A DNA stretch of 48,241 nucleotides from an uncultured Oscillospiraceae bacterium. GTDB taxonomy: Bacteria; Bacillota; Clostridia; Oscillospirales; Acutalibacteraceae. Position 1 is the stretch's first letter. Each line of letters opens with the position of its first letter. The stretch covers positions 1-48,241 of the forward strand of contig UQBX01000019.1 in assembly GCA_900539425.1 (NCBI GenBank), read 5' to 3'. Under the pieces are notes generated by a model, which worked only from the letters and a program-made list of their open reading frames with translations, searched no databases and was not told where the DNA came from. Below are positions 17,720-25,642 of this stretch, piece after piece. A program made the position numbers and the translations under genes.

Positions 17720-17758
17720 CTGTCTGCATAGAATAGTAAAGAATATGCAGGCAGGTGG
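17720..17758 (+). promoter_or_regulatory. Hairpin reaching into the murA ribosome binding site
   Basis: CTGTCTGCATA (17720-17730) pairs with TATGCAGGCAG (17744-17754), 11 bp with one G-T pair and a 13-nt loop. The Shine-Dalgarno AGGTGG (17753-17758) begins within the 3' arm, so the stem can limit murA translation. Confidence 0.6.
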
Positions 17759-17763
17759 CTAAT

Positions 17764-19026
17764 TTGGAAAAACTTGTAATAACCGGTAATCAGCCTCTCG
17801 GCGGTGAAATCTCCGTTCACGGCTCAAAAAACGCGGTCTTGCCGATACTTGCGGCAACATTGCTCGTAAAGGGAGAAACAGTGTTACATAACGTCCCCGA
17901 TCTGAGTGATGTCAATGCGTCAATAGAGATTTTAAGACATCTCGGCGCAAGCGTTAAACGTGAAAAAAGCACGCTGGTTATTGATACATCAAATATAGTA
18001 AATAATGATATTCCCGAGGAAATGATGAGGGAGATGCGTTCTTCAATCATATTTCTCGGCTCGCTTGTAACACGTTGCAAGGAAGCGCTTATATGCCCTC
18101 CCGGCGGCTGTGATATAGGTGTCAGACCTATTGATCTGCACCTGAACTCTCTCAGAAAACTGGGAGCGCAGCTCACTGAAAACGGAAGTTGTATCCATTG
18201 CCGTGCTCAAAAACTGCATGGCTCAAAGATATTTCTTACTTTCCCCAGCGTAGGCGCAACAGAAAATATCATAATATCCTCAGTTCTTGCCAAGGGCAAA
18301 ACTACTGTAATTAATGCCGCAAGAGAGCCTGAAATAAGCGACTTGGCTTCTTTTCTAAATTCGTGCGGAGCAAAGATTTTCGGCGCAGGAGAAAGCACGA
18401 TTGAGATAGAGGGAGTTGAAGAACTCTATCCCAACTCTCACACCGTTATTCCGGATAGAATTGTGGCGGCAACTTATATGTGCGCGGGCGCTCTTCAGGC
18501 TAAAGAACTTGTTGTTAAAAATGTCCGCGCAGGTCATCTTGTTCCCATTATTCCTGTGTTCACGGAAATGGGATGCAGGATATATCTTTCGGGCAATGAT
18601 TTAAAACTCGTTTCACCTAAAAGATTAAAACGGGTTAAAAACATAAAAACAATGCCGTATCCTGGATTTCCTACAGATTGTCAAAGCGTACTTATGGCGG
18701 TGCTTTCAAAAGCAAAAGGCACATCGGTGTTTAATGAAAGCGTTTTTGACGGAAGATACAAGCATATAAGTGAGCTTCGCCGTTTCGGCGCAGACATCAC
18801 GGTTAATGACAGAATTGCCGTAGTAAACGGCGTTAGGGAACTTTACTCAGCAAATGTTTATTCTACTGATCTTAGAGGCGGTGCCTCCCTCGTTCTTGCG
18901 GCGCTTGCCGCAAACGGAGTGTCAACGGTAGGCAACTTGAGTCACATAGACAGGGGCTATGAAAATATAGAAAAGAATTTAAGTGAAATAGGAGCGGTCA
19001 TAGAGAGAAAAAATTATGAAGGATAA
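17764..19026 (+). CDS. murA: UDP-N-acetylglucosamine 1-carboxyvinyltransferase MurA
   Basis: MurA transfers enolpyruvate from phosphoenolpyruvate to UDP-GlcNAc, the first committed step of peptidoglycan synthesis. The 420-residue protein has SKNAVLPIL with the substrate lysine, and the active-site loop PPGGCDIGVRP with Cys116, the residue attacked by fosfomycin. TTG 17764 is the start: it is 5 nt after AGGTGG and gives the usual MEKLVITG opening. A GTG at 17755 is in frame but lies within the ribosome binding site. Firmicutes often have two MurA paralogues; this is the cluster copy. The last 11 nt overlap divIB. Confidence 0.95.
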   Translation: MEKLVITGNQPLGGEISVHGSKNAVLPILAATLLVKGETVLHNVPDLSDVNASIEILRHLGASVKREKSTLVIDTSNIVNNDIPEEMMREMRSSIIFLGSLVTRCKEALICPPGGCDIGVRPIDLHLNSLRKLGAQLTENGSCIHCRAQKLHGSKIFLTFPSVGATENIIISSVLAKGKTTVINAAREPEISDLASFLNSCGAKIFGAGESTIEIEGVEELYPNSHTVIPDRIVAATYMCAGALQAKELVVKNVRAGHLVPIIPVFTEMGCRIYLSGNDLKLVSPKRLKRVKNIKTMPYPGFPTDCQSVLMAVLSKAKGTSVFNESVFDGRYKHISELRRFGADITVNDRIAVVNGVRELYSANVYSTDLRGGASLVLAALAANGVSTVGNLSHIDRGYENIEKNLSEIGAVIERKNYEG

Positions 19027-19927
19027 TAAAAAACGAAAACGCAGCGTCTCCGAAAAAAGCTATGCTTCAAGAGCACCGCTGAATGATTTAGAGCCGCCGC
19101 GGATTTACAGGGGAAACAGTCAGCGGGGCAGAGTACCCGCCGCCGGACCTACAAGAAATCAGACGCGCCGCAGGCAAAATAAAAAAAGGCGGTTGAAAAA
19201 CAGCGTCAGAAGAGCGCTTCTTGCTTTTTGCCTGCTGGTGGCACTTGTGGCATTCGGCGTAACTCTTTCTTTGACTGTATTCTTTAAAACAGAAATAGTA
19301 ACAGCTCAGGGCAGTGGAATTTACGCTGAGCAGCAGATTGTTGATGCGTCAGGAATCAATTCTGATAATAATCTTTTTCTTCTTGATAAAGAGGAAATAT
19401 CAGCAAGAATAACACGTCAGCTGCCATACATAGGCACTGTTACCATAGAGCGGAAACTTCCTAATACTGTTGTTATTGAAGTAACTGATACATATGCTTC
19501 ATACGCTATTGAAAATTCAGACGGAACTTATACGCTTATGGATGCAGAGTTCAAAGTGTTGGACAATGCGTCGGCTCAAAATCCTGCGGATACGATAATT
19601 ATAAGCAACGCACAGATTAAAACCGCCGATCCTGGAACGGCAGTTGTTTTCAGCGATGCCGCCACACAGGAAAGGATTACACAAATTGCTCAAGCTGTTG
19701 CTGAAACTGATATGACACAGGCAACAGAAATATATACCAAAGGGATCAACAGCAATTATATAGTATATATGAACCGTATAACATTCGAACTTGGAAGCCT
19801 TGATAATATTGAAGATAAGATAATTAGAGGTCTTGCATCGTGTGAAAAGCTTGATGAAAACGGCTCAAATATGCGGGGAAACTTAAATCTAACTGTTGAC
19901 AAGCAATCGTACTTTACACCCGAATAA
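19016..19927 (+). CDS. ftsQ: Cell division protein DivIB/FtsQ
   Basis: DivIB/FtsQ links FtsL/DivIC to the septal synthase. The 303-residue protein has a strongly basic cytosolic N-terminus of about 64 residues, one membrane helix (about 66-90), a POTRA domain directly after it (FFKTEIVTAQGSGIYAEQQI onward) and the FtsQ/DivIB beta domain (IERKLPNTVVIEV, DGTYTLMDAEFKVL). Translation is coupled to murA by an 11-nt overlap. It ends the main cluster; ftsZ has its own promoter and there is no ftsA between them, as in many clostridia. Confidence 0.9.
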   Translation: MKDNKKRKRSVSEKSYASRAPLNDLEPPRIYRGNSQRGRVPAAGPTRNQTRRRQNKKRRLKNSVRRALLAFCLLVALVAFGVTLSLTVFFKTEIVTAQGSGIYAEQQIVDASGINSDNNLFLLDKEEISARITRQLPYIGTVTIERKLPNTVVIEVTDTYASYAIENSDGTYTLMDAEFKVLDNASAQNPADTIIISNAQIKTADPGTAVVFSDAATQERITQIAQAVAETDMTQATEIYTKGINSNYIVYMNRITFELGSLDNIEDKIIRGLASCEKLDENGSNMRGNLNLTVDKQSYFTPE

Positions 19928-20071
19928 ACTGATTTTTCAAGTAAAGAAAATCACTTTACAAAAATTACCAATTTTCAACAATTTTTTTGTGATTTGTTTA
20001 ATATGCACAAATTATAATTCAAAACTTTTCTAAAGTTTGAAATAAATAATGATTAATTATAGAAAAAAATA

Positions 20072-20100
20072 TTGCAAAATGATTACAATATTGTTACAAT
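20072..20100 (+). promoter_or_regulatory. Promoter of ftsZ
   Basis: TTGCAA (20072-20077) and TACAAT (20095-20100) have a 17-nt spacer. The spacer and -10 contain the partial palindrome TTACAATATTGTTA. The preceding AT-rich gap from 19928 shows no other clear element. A ribosome binding site AAGGAG precedes ATG 20156. Confidence 0.65.
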
Positions 20101-20155
20101 AAGAAAGTAAAGACAACTCTAAGTCTAACAATAATACATATAAGGAGAATAAAAA

Positions 20156-21250
20156 ATGGGAAGATACGAAATAGATACGGAAGATACAAAAGTTGTTTCC
20201 ATTAAAGTAGTAGGCGTCGGCGGCGGCGGCGGAAATGCCGTAAACCGCATGGTGCATTGTAATATTCAGGATGTTGAGTTTATCGCAATTAACAGTGATA
20301 AGCCTGCACTTGCAAAATCTCAGGCAGCTCAGAAAATTCTTATCGGCGAAAAGGCTACAAAAGGCCGCGGCGCAGGTGCAAAGCCTGAGGTAGGCAAAAA
20401 AGCTGCCGATGAAAGCAGAGAGGCTATTACAGATGTACTTACCGGAGCTGAAATGGTATTCATTACCGCAGGTATGGGCGGCGGCACAGGCACAGGCGCT
20501 GCTCCTGTTGTAGCTCAGGTTGCAAAGGATCTCGGAATACTTACTGTCGGCGTTGTTACAACACCGTTCGCATTTGAAGGCAAAAGACGTATGGATCAGG
20601 CTCAGGTCGGCATAGACGAGCTTGCTCAGTATGTAGATTCAATCATGGTTATTCCCAACGAAAACCTTAAATTCGTTACAGATGAAAAAATCACTCTTCT
20701 CAATGCATTTGAAATTGCAAACGATGTTCTTCGTCAGGCTGTTCAGTCTATTTCGGATCTTGTAAACGCAACCGGTCTTGTTAACTGTGACTTTGCGGAC
20801 GTAACAGAGATCATGAAGGATGCCGGTTATGCTCACATGGGCGTCGGCAGAGGCAAGGGCAAGGACAAGGCAGAGGTTGCAGCTCAGGCAGCTATCTCAA
20901 GCCCGCTTCTCAATACTTCTATCGACGGTGCTCGCGGCGTGCTTCTTAATATTACCGCTTCTTCAGATATCGGACTTGAAGAAATCGATGTTGCTTCTAC
21001 AATCGTTAAGAACGCAGTACATCCTGATTGTGAAATCATCTGGGGTGCTAATGTTGATGAGAACCTTGAGGATGAAATGATTATCACAGTTGTTGCCACA
21101 AGATTTGGCGATAAGGGCCCCGGAGCTCCTATCAAATCTACAACTGCAAATCTTGAAGTAGCTCCTCCGGATGCTCAGCCGGCAAGCTCATTCACAGCTA
21201 ACGATTCAGATACATTCAATGATATCGTAAGCCTTTTCAACAAGAAATAA
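20156..21250 (+). CDS. ftsZ: Cell division protein FtsZ
   Basis: FtsZ is the tubulin-like GTPase that forms the division ring. The 364-residue protein has the nucleotide-binding GVGGGGGNAV (about 19-28), the tubulin signature GGGTGTGAAP, and the T7 catalytic loop NCDFADVTEIM. The C-terminal linker is only about 35 residues and the end reads FNDIVSLFNKK, instead of the common DIPAFLRRR-like peptide that binds FtsA or SepF. The gene stands alone between its promoter and a terminator. No sigE or sigG genes follow, unlike Bacillus and many spore-forming clostridia. Confidence 0.97.
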   Translation: MGRYEIDTEDTKVVSIKVVGVGGGGGNAVNRMVHCNIQDVEFIAINSDKPALAKSQAAQKILIGEKATKGRGAGAKPEVGKKAADESREAITDVLTGAEMVFITAGMGGGTGTGAAPVVAQVAKDLGILTVGVVTTPFAFEGKRRMDQAQVGIDELAQYVDSIMVIPNENLKFVTDEKITLLNAFEIANDVLRQAVQSISDLVNATGLVNCDFADVTEIMKDAGYAHMGVGRGKGKDKAEVAAQAAISSPLLNTSIDGARGVLLNITASSDIGLEEIDVASTIVKNAVHPDCEIIWGANVDENLEDEMIITVVATRFGDKGPGAPIKSTTANLEVAPPDAQPASSFTANDSDTFNDIVSLFNKK

Positions 21251-21258
21251 TTTAAAAT

Positions 21259-21292
21259 AAAATGCCCGCTGATTATTCAGCGGGCATTTTTT
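21259..21292 (+). terminator. Intrinsic terminator of ftsZ
   Basis: Arms 21259-21272 and 21277-21290 form a 14-bp perfect stem with a TTAT loop; a T-run ends at 21292. Confidence 0.9.
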
Positions 21293-21492
21293 GTATATTC
21301 CTTTTGTTTATTTATTGTCAATATGTATATTTCAATATATAATGTTTAAAACAATGTTGAAATTATTGATATAAAGCTTTCTTGCTTTACAAAAATAAGT
21401 TTATATAAGAATATTAAACGTAACTTTAACATTTTTAACATCGTTTTCAACAAAGATTTTAACAATTTTATCCTGTAAAGAAATATAGCTTT
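21293..21492. other. AT-rich intergenic stretch with TTTAACA repeats
   Basis: No gene, promoter or structured RNA is evident. Four TTTAACA/TTTCAACA-like heptamers lie at 21425-21464 with 9- to 12-nt spacing. They do not match DnaA boxes. Confidence 0.5.
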
Positions 21493-21540
21493 ACAAAAAA
21501 CAGCCTTCACAATATGCATGGTGTGCATACTGTGAAGGCT
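21493..21540 (-). terminator. Terminator of the minus-strand GH38 gene
   Basis: An imperfect hairpin (arms within 21502-21540, ends AGCCTTCACA and TGTGAAGGCT) is followed on the minus strand by a T-rich tract. Confidence 0.75.
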
Positions 21541-21585
21541 TATTTTTATGTATACAGTGTATTATTAATCAGATTGATAAACTGC

Positions 21586-24500
21586 TTACCACTCAGATTT
21601 TGTATAGGACCTAATAATATTTGTAATTATATTGTCCCTCTTAAATCCTTGGCCTTTACCGCCGTTTTTCTGATCTTGAATTTTTCCTGCTCTTATTGTT
21701 ACAAATTCGGATCTGTCTATTATTTTTTCAATAGGCGGTATTTCATCAAAGCTGTAATTTTCATCAGGGGATTCATCTGTAATCTTTGTGGCAAGTTTTG
21801 TGTTCGAGAACTTCTTGACTGCCGTCATCGCTAAAATGATAACTCTGTTATCTTCCGGTAGGGTAAGCTCTTTTGCGTTTCTTATATCAATTTCATACAT
21901 GAAGAAGTATGCTTTCCCGTTTGCAATATCACCTTCAGGGTGATGTGTGTGGGTAAACTCAAATCCAAGTACAGCGTCCTTTATTTTTGCTGTCTGTTTA
22001 AGTCCTGCCATATCCCATACACCAATAGGTTCGTTGAAAGCATATACCGTAACAGGTCTTTCTTTTTCATCTGCAAGAAATGTAACTTCACGGTCTCCGA
22101 GAGTGCTGGCTGCCAGAATGTAAAGCTTAGTGCAGTTCTTGGGCAGGTCTATCTTTTGACCGCGAGCAACTGTTACATCTTTGTCTGAAGCAGTATCGGG
22201 CATTCTGAATGTAATTCCTCCCACTGTTATTGACTGTGGGCACAGTTCTGAGGGCAGGGAACATCCGCCTCCCTGAAGAATTACATTGCGCATGTCTTCG
22301 TTCGGAGTGAAGCCTTTGGAATTGCATTCAAGCTCTATCTTTTTAAAGCTCTCACGAGGTTTCTTTTCAATATCATTCAGAACTATTCTGAATGTTTTTA
22401 CTTCGTAGGGCTTTAAAGAGAATGTGACGGTGTTTCCTTTGAACTGTGCATCACTCAGATCTTTTTCACTTGCAAGAGCCTCTTTGGCAGTCTTTACAGT
22501 TTTGCAGAATTCAAGTTTTACATCCTTGCGCTCAACACCGCCGCCCTCGTTCACACGGATGATTATTCCGTTTGCGTCCTGAGCAAGTTTAACGGCTCTG
22601 ATTACGCAGTTCTTATCGCTTACTTTCATAAACGAAAAACTGTCTGTCAGTTCTCCCGCACGCCTTGCACCTGTCTGGAACGCTGTAAACGGTTTAAGGA
22701 AACATTCACTCTCATACTGTGTGCCGTTCTCAAAACCGCCCTTGTGGCTGTATATGGCAAAGCTGAATGCGTTTCTGCCAAGGTCCTGCAGATCCTGACG
22801 TGTTTCTTTGGTGAACGCGCCTGCGGGTGTATGTATGCAGGTAAGTCTGAGAGTATTTGAAGATGGTTTATCCCATCCGTATTTGCAGTCAGAAAATACA
22901 GAAACACCGTATTTGCCGCTGCCCGCAGTAATGTCTGCCCATTTTTGTGCAGGCACTTCATAAAGCGTTTCAGTGTTGTTTTCTCTTTTTATAACGCCCA
23001 AACCAAGGTCATAAGACGCGTATTTGTTATAACAGCTGAATGGGAATACAGCTTTCAGCATAGTACGTCTTGAGCGCCAGTCAACATTGTTAAGAACTCT
23101 TATATATTCACAGCCGCTTTCAAGGTATACAGTCTGTTCAATAGTTGAATGGTCAAGTTCTCTTGAAACTTTTATCGCAACACGTGCGGGACCGTTTTCA
23201 AATATTTCAAACTGCGGTGCGTTTGCGTAATATATCGGTTCACGGTCAATATCTTTCTTTCTCATTTCCCAAGAAGGGTAGGAGAGAGCTCCTGTGTCTT
23301 TCAGGCAAGCCATTTTTATCGGAGCATCAAGAAGTTTTATTCTGTTTTTCTTGTCTATTATTGACGCAATATCACCGTTCTTGTTGAAGATAAGCTGATA
23401 TTTTTCATTTTCAAGAACGTGTTCGCTGACTTTTAAATCTGTCTTTATGCTGCAAGCGCTGTTTGCGGGTACAACATCGTAAACTCTTAGTCCGAGAGCT
23501 TCAACTTCTGCGGTGAATATAATGTCAAACTCTTTGCCTGATTTGTATACTATCTGACTGGGGACTTCGTTGCCGTCTTTGTCAAATACTTTAACAAATG
23601 TGCAGTTATGAGTCATTCTTACATGAGCAGAAACAGCGCTTTTTCTCTTGTGGGCAACAGCGTTGCTTACAATAACAGCACATTCAGTTACCCAGCTTGT
23701 GTCAAGTTCGTTTGCAAGAGCGCCAGCAGATCCGCAGTACTCTGTTTTAAATTCGCTGAGAGAAAGAAAATAATCACTTTGGCTGTCTGCGCATACGTCC
23801 ATATTTCCTGTTCCGGTTATATCATCGTGGAACTGGTGCTGGATTACTCTTTCCCAAGCTCTGTTAAGGTTGTCAAGAGGGTATGTGTAAACCCCTGCGC
23901 AGTGTGCGGCAGTACACATGCTTTCCGTAATATTTGCAAGAAGCTCGTTTTGAGCGTTCAGCCTTTTGTTCATTGCTCTGGAAGTGTATGCGCCCGCACC
24001 GTGGGAGGTCATAAGAAGTTCGCCGTCCCAGCGGGGAAGTTTTGCTTTTTCACTTTCCGGAAGTTTATCTAAGTCATTAAAAAATTCGTCCGTTGATGCT
24101 GAAACAATCTCAAAATCCGAAGCCGCGTTTTTGGCAACGCTCTCCTCAACCGATTTTACGCTTTCTTCGGTGGGTGAGCCGCCCCAGTCGCCTGTGCCGT
24201 AAAGGTGCATGGTCTGCGGAAGACCGCCTTCAAACGCACTGCGTGATATTTTGTTTATAACCGAAATATCGCCTCTTATGTCTCCGTCAAACTTATATCT
24301 GTATGACCTTGTATCAAGGCATGCGAATATCTCGCTGGAGTCAACGCCTTTCCAGATACCTGTGTCAAACGGTACGCCGTAAGCAGAACCCCAACTCAGT
24401 TTCTGTGTTGAAAATCCTTTAAGTCCGGCATGTTTAATAACGCTGGGCAGCTGTCTGCCAAAACCGAAGCAGTCGGGCAGAAAGATGTCCGCGCATTCCT

Positions 24501-24849
24501 TGCCGAACTTTTTCATGAAATACCCGTTTCCGAGAAGTATGTTCCTGAAAAGAGCTTCCGGGGAGGGGATGTTTACATCACCGTTTTCGTATTCTGAGCC
24601 GGCAATACACCATCTGCCCTCATCAATAAGATTTTTTATGTACTCAAAGTGAAGAGGATAGTATTCCTCCATGAGCTTGTATCTGAAAGCTCCCTCAAAG
24701 TTAAATCTGTAGTGGGGGTACTTTTCAATTAATTCTATGTTTTTTTCAAGTGTGTCCGGCAGGAATTCGTTTATTGTTTTTGCAAGATTCCATCGCCAAA
24801 CGGTGTCAAGATGTGCCGTGGCGGCAACATATGCTTTTTTCTTTTCCAT
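21586..24849 (-). CDS. GH38 alpha-mannosidase (large, divergent form)
   Basis: The 1087-residue protein belongs to GH38, zinc-dependent retaining alpha-mannosidases. The N-terminal catalytic domain has the zinc ligands His13 and Asp15 in AHLDTVWRW, the probable nucleophile Asp126 in LPDCFGFG, and the third zinc region QFHDDITGTG near residue 345, where most members read FHDxLPG. Beta-sandwich domains fill the remainder. No signal peptide is present, so it acts in the cytoplasm on imported oligosaccharides. It forms an operon with the small gene 9 nt upstream. A second, only distantly similar GH38 lies at 39693-42620. The exact linkage cleaved is unknown. Confidence 0.88.
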   Translation of the reverse strand: MEKKKAYVAATAHLDTVWRWNLAKTINEFLPDTLEKNIELIEKYPHYRFNFEGAFRYKLMEEYYPLHFEYIKNLIDEGRWCIAGSEYENGDVNIPSPEALFRNILLGNGYFMKKFGKECADIFLPDCFGFGRQLPSVIKHAGLKGFSTQKLSWGSAYGVPFDTGIWKGVDSSEIFACLDTRSYRYKFDGDIRGDISVINKISRSAFEGGLPQTMHLYGTGDWGGSPTEESVKSVEESVAKNAASDFEIVSASTDEFFNDLDKLPESEKAKLPRWDGELLMTSHGAGAYTSRAMNKRLNAQNELLANITESMCTAAHCAGVYTYPLDNLNRAWERVIQHQFHDDITGTGNMDVCADSQSDYFLSLSEFKTEYCGSAGALANELDTSWVTECAVIVSNAVAHKRKSAVSAHVRMTHNCTFVKVFDKDGNEVPSQIVYKSGKEFDIIFTAEVEALGLRVYDVVPANSACSIKTDLKVSEHVLENEKYQLIFNKNGDIASIIDKKNRIKLLDAPIKMACLKDTGALSYPSWEMRKKDIDREPIYYANAPQFEIFENGPARVAIKVSRELDHSTIEQTVYLESGCEYIRVLNNVDWRSRRTMLKAVFPFSCYNKYASYDLGLGVIKRENNTETLYEVPAQKWADITAGSGKYGVSVFSDCKYGWDKPSSNTLRLTCIHTPAGAFTKETRQDLQDLGRNAFSFAIYSHKGGFENGTQYESECFLKPFTAFQTGARRAGELTDSFSFMKVSDKNCVIRAVKLAQDANGIIIRVNEGGGVERKDVKLEFCKTVKTAKEALASEKDLSDAQFKGNTVTFSLKPYEVKTFRIVLNDIEKKPRESFKKIELECNSKGFTPNEDMRNVILQGGGCSLPSELCPQSITVGGITFRMPDTASDKDVTVARGQKIDLPKNCTKLYILAASTLGDREVTFLADEKERPVTVYAFNEPIGVWDMAGLKQTAKIKDAVLGFEFTHTHHPEGDIANGKAYFFMYEIDIRNAKELTLPEDNRVIILAMTAVKKFSNTKLATKITDESPDENYSFDEIPPIEKIIDRSEFVTIRAGKIQDQKNGGKGQGFKRDNIITNIIRSYTKSEW

Positions 24850-24858
24850 GTTATGCCC

Positions 24859-25077
24859 TTATTTCTCTATGATTTCATAAGTGAATTCATACGTTTTCTG
24901 AAGTTCCTTTACCTTGTCCTCGTTATCCTCTATAAAGGTTTCGGAATAGATTGATTTTCCGTCTACGGAATAATCCTTAACTATCTTGTTAAGAGCCTCC
25001 CATGCTTCGTCAGCTTTGTCATAACCGTCCTCAAACTTAATAAGAAATTCTCTGTGTTTGGGTAATCTTACTTTCAT
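24859..25077 (-). CDS. Small conserved-looking hypothetical protein
   Basis: The 72-residue product begins MKVRLPKHREFLIKFEDGY and is rich in charged residues, with no membrane segment or cysteine pair. It is probably an alpha/beta fold, judged from alternating hydrophobic stretches. The ATG at 25077 has a good AGGAG site; a longer in-frame opening does not. It has its own promoter and lies 9 nt upstream of the GH38 gene, so the two form one operon. I do not recognise the family. Confidence 0.7.
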   Translation of the reverse strand: MKVRLPKHREFLIKFEDGYDKADEAWEALNKIVKDYSVDGKSIYSETFIEDNEDKVKELQKTYEFTYEIIEK

Positions 25078-25112
25078 AATAATTCTCCTGTTTGTTAATA
25101 TTTTATACACTC

Positions 25113-25141
25113 ATTATATATTTTATCTCTATTTATATCAA
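25113..25141 (-). promoter_or_regulatory. Promoter of the small gene-GH38 operon
   Basis: On the minus strand TTGATA (25136-25141) and TATAAT (25113-25118) are separated by 17 nt. Confidence 0.75.
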
Positions 25142-25148
25142 GATAAAT

Positions 25149-25577
25149 TTATTTTATTAAAGACAAAAGCGCTGTTCTGAAATCCTCGTCCTGTTTACGT
25201 GTGCGTTTCGCAGGGCCTTTAAGGTGCTTTCCGGCACGCCTTGCGGCTTTTGCCTCATGCCTGCTGCTCAGCAGAGCATCTATATTAAAATCGTTTATAA
25301 TAAGACCGTTCTGTGTAAGCGGCACTGCCTTTTTTGCAAGCGCCATTGCCGCCAGACCGTAATCCTGTGTAATTACGATGTCTCCGTCTGCGGCATCGTT
25401 TACAAGTGCAAAATCCGTGCTGTCCGCTCCTTTTGATACTGTTATTACTTTTGTGCCGTAACCGCTGAAATCGTGGCTTGTGTCGCAGTATATCACAGCT
25501 TCAATACCTCGTTCTTGAGCCTCATCAACTGTGATTTTTGTTACCGGGCAGCCGTCTGCGTCAATAAGTATTTTCAA
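25149..25577 (-). CDS. yqxD: YaiI/YqxD family protein (UPF0178, DUF188)
   Basis: This 142-residue protein belongs to the UPF0178/DUF188 family, a PIN-like fold of unestablished function. It shows the family opening ILIDADGCPV (3-12), the acidic ADSTDFALVNDAADGDIVITQDYGLA block (broken into ADSTDF and VITQDYGLA), and a basic C-terminus with RTRKQDEDF. The start is TTG at 25577, six nt after GAGGTG; no ATG or GTG start is available. It lies downstream of the LtaS-like gene beyond a terminator, with no clear promoter of its own, so partial read-through is likely. Confidence 0.88.
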   Translation of the reverse strand: MKILIDADGCPVTKITVDEAQERGIEAVIYCDTSHDFSGYGTKVITVSKGADSTDFALVNDAADGDIVITQDYGLAAMALAKKAVPLTQNGLIINDFNIDALLSSRHEAKAARRAGKHLKGPAKRTRKQDEDFRTALLSLIK

Positions 25578-25596
25578 TTATTTCACCTCATATCCT

Positions 25597-25630
25597 AAAA
25601 AGAAACACACCTCAAGGGTGTGTTTCTTTG
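25597..25630 (-). terminator. Terminator of the LtaS/OpgB-like gene
   Basis: Arms 25599-25611 and 25617-25629 form a 13-bp perfect stem; on the minus strand the T-rich stretch TTCTTTTT ends it. Confidence 0.75.
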
Positions 25631-25642
25631 TTTGATGTTATA

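Noticed and set aside
21425..21464. DnaA boxes or a replication origin in the AT-rich gap after ftsZ
   Set aside because: The repeats read TTTAACA, not TTATCCACA, and no dnaA, dnaN or other origin gene is near.
23608..24072. 154-codon open frame antisense to the large GH38 gene
   Set aside because: Cysteine/serine-rich shadow frame without start signal.
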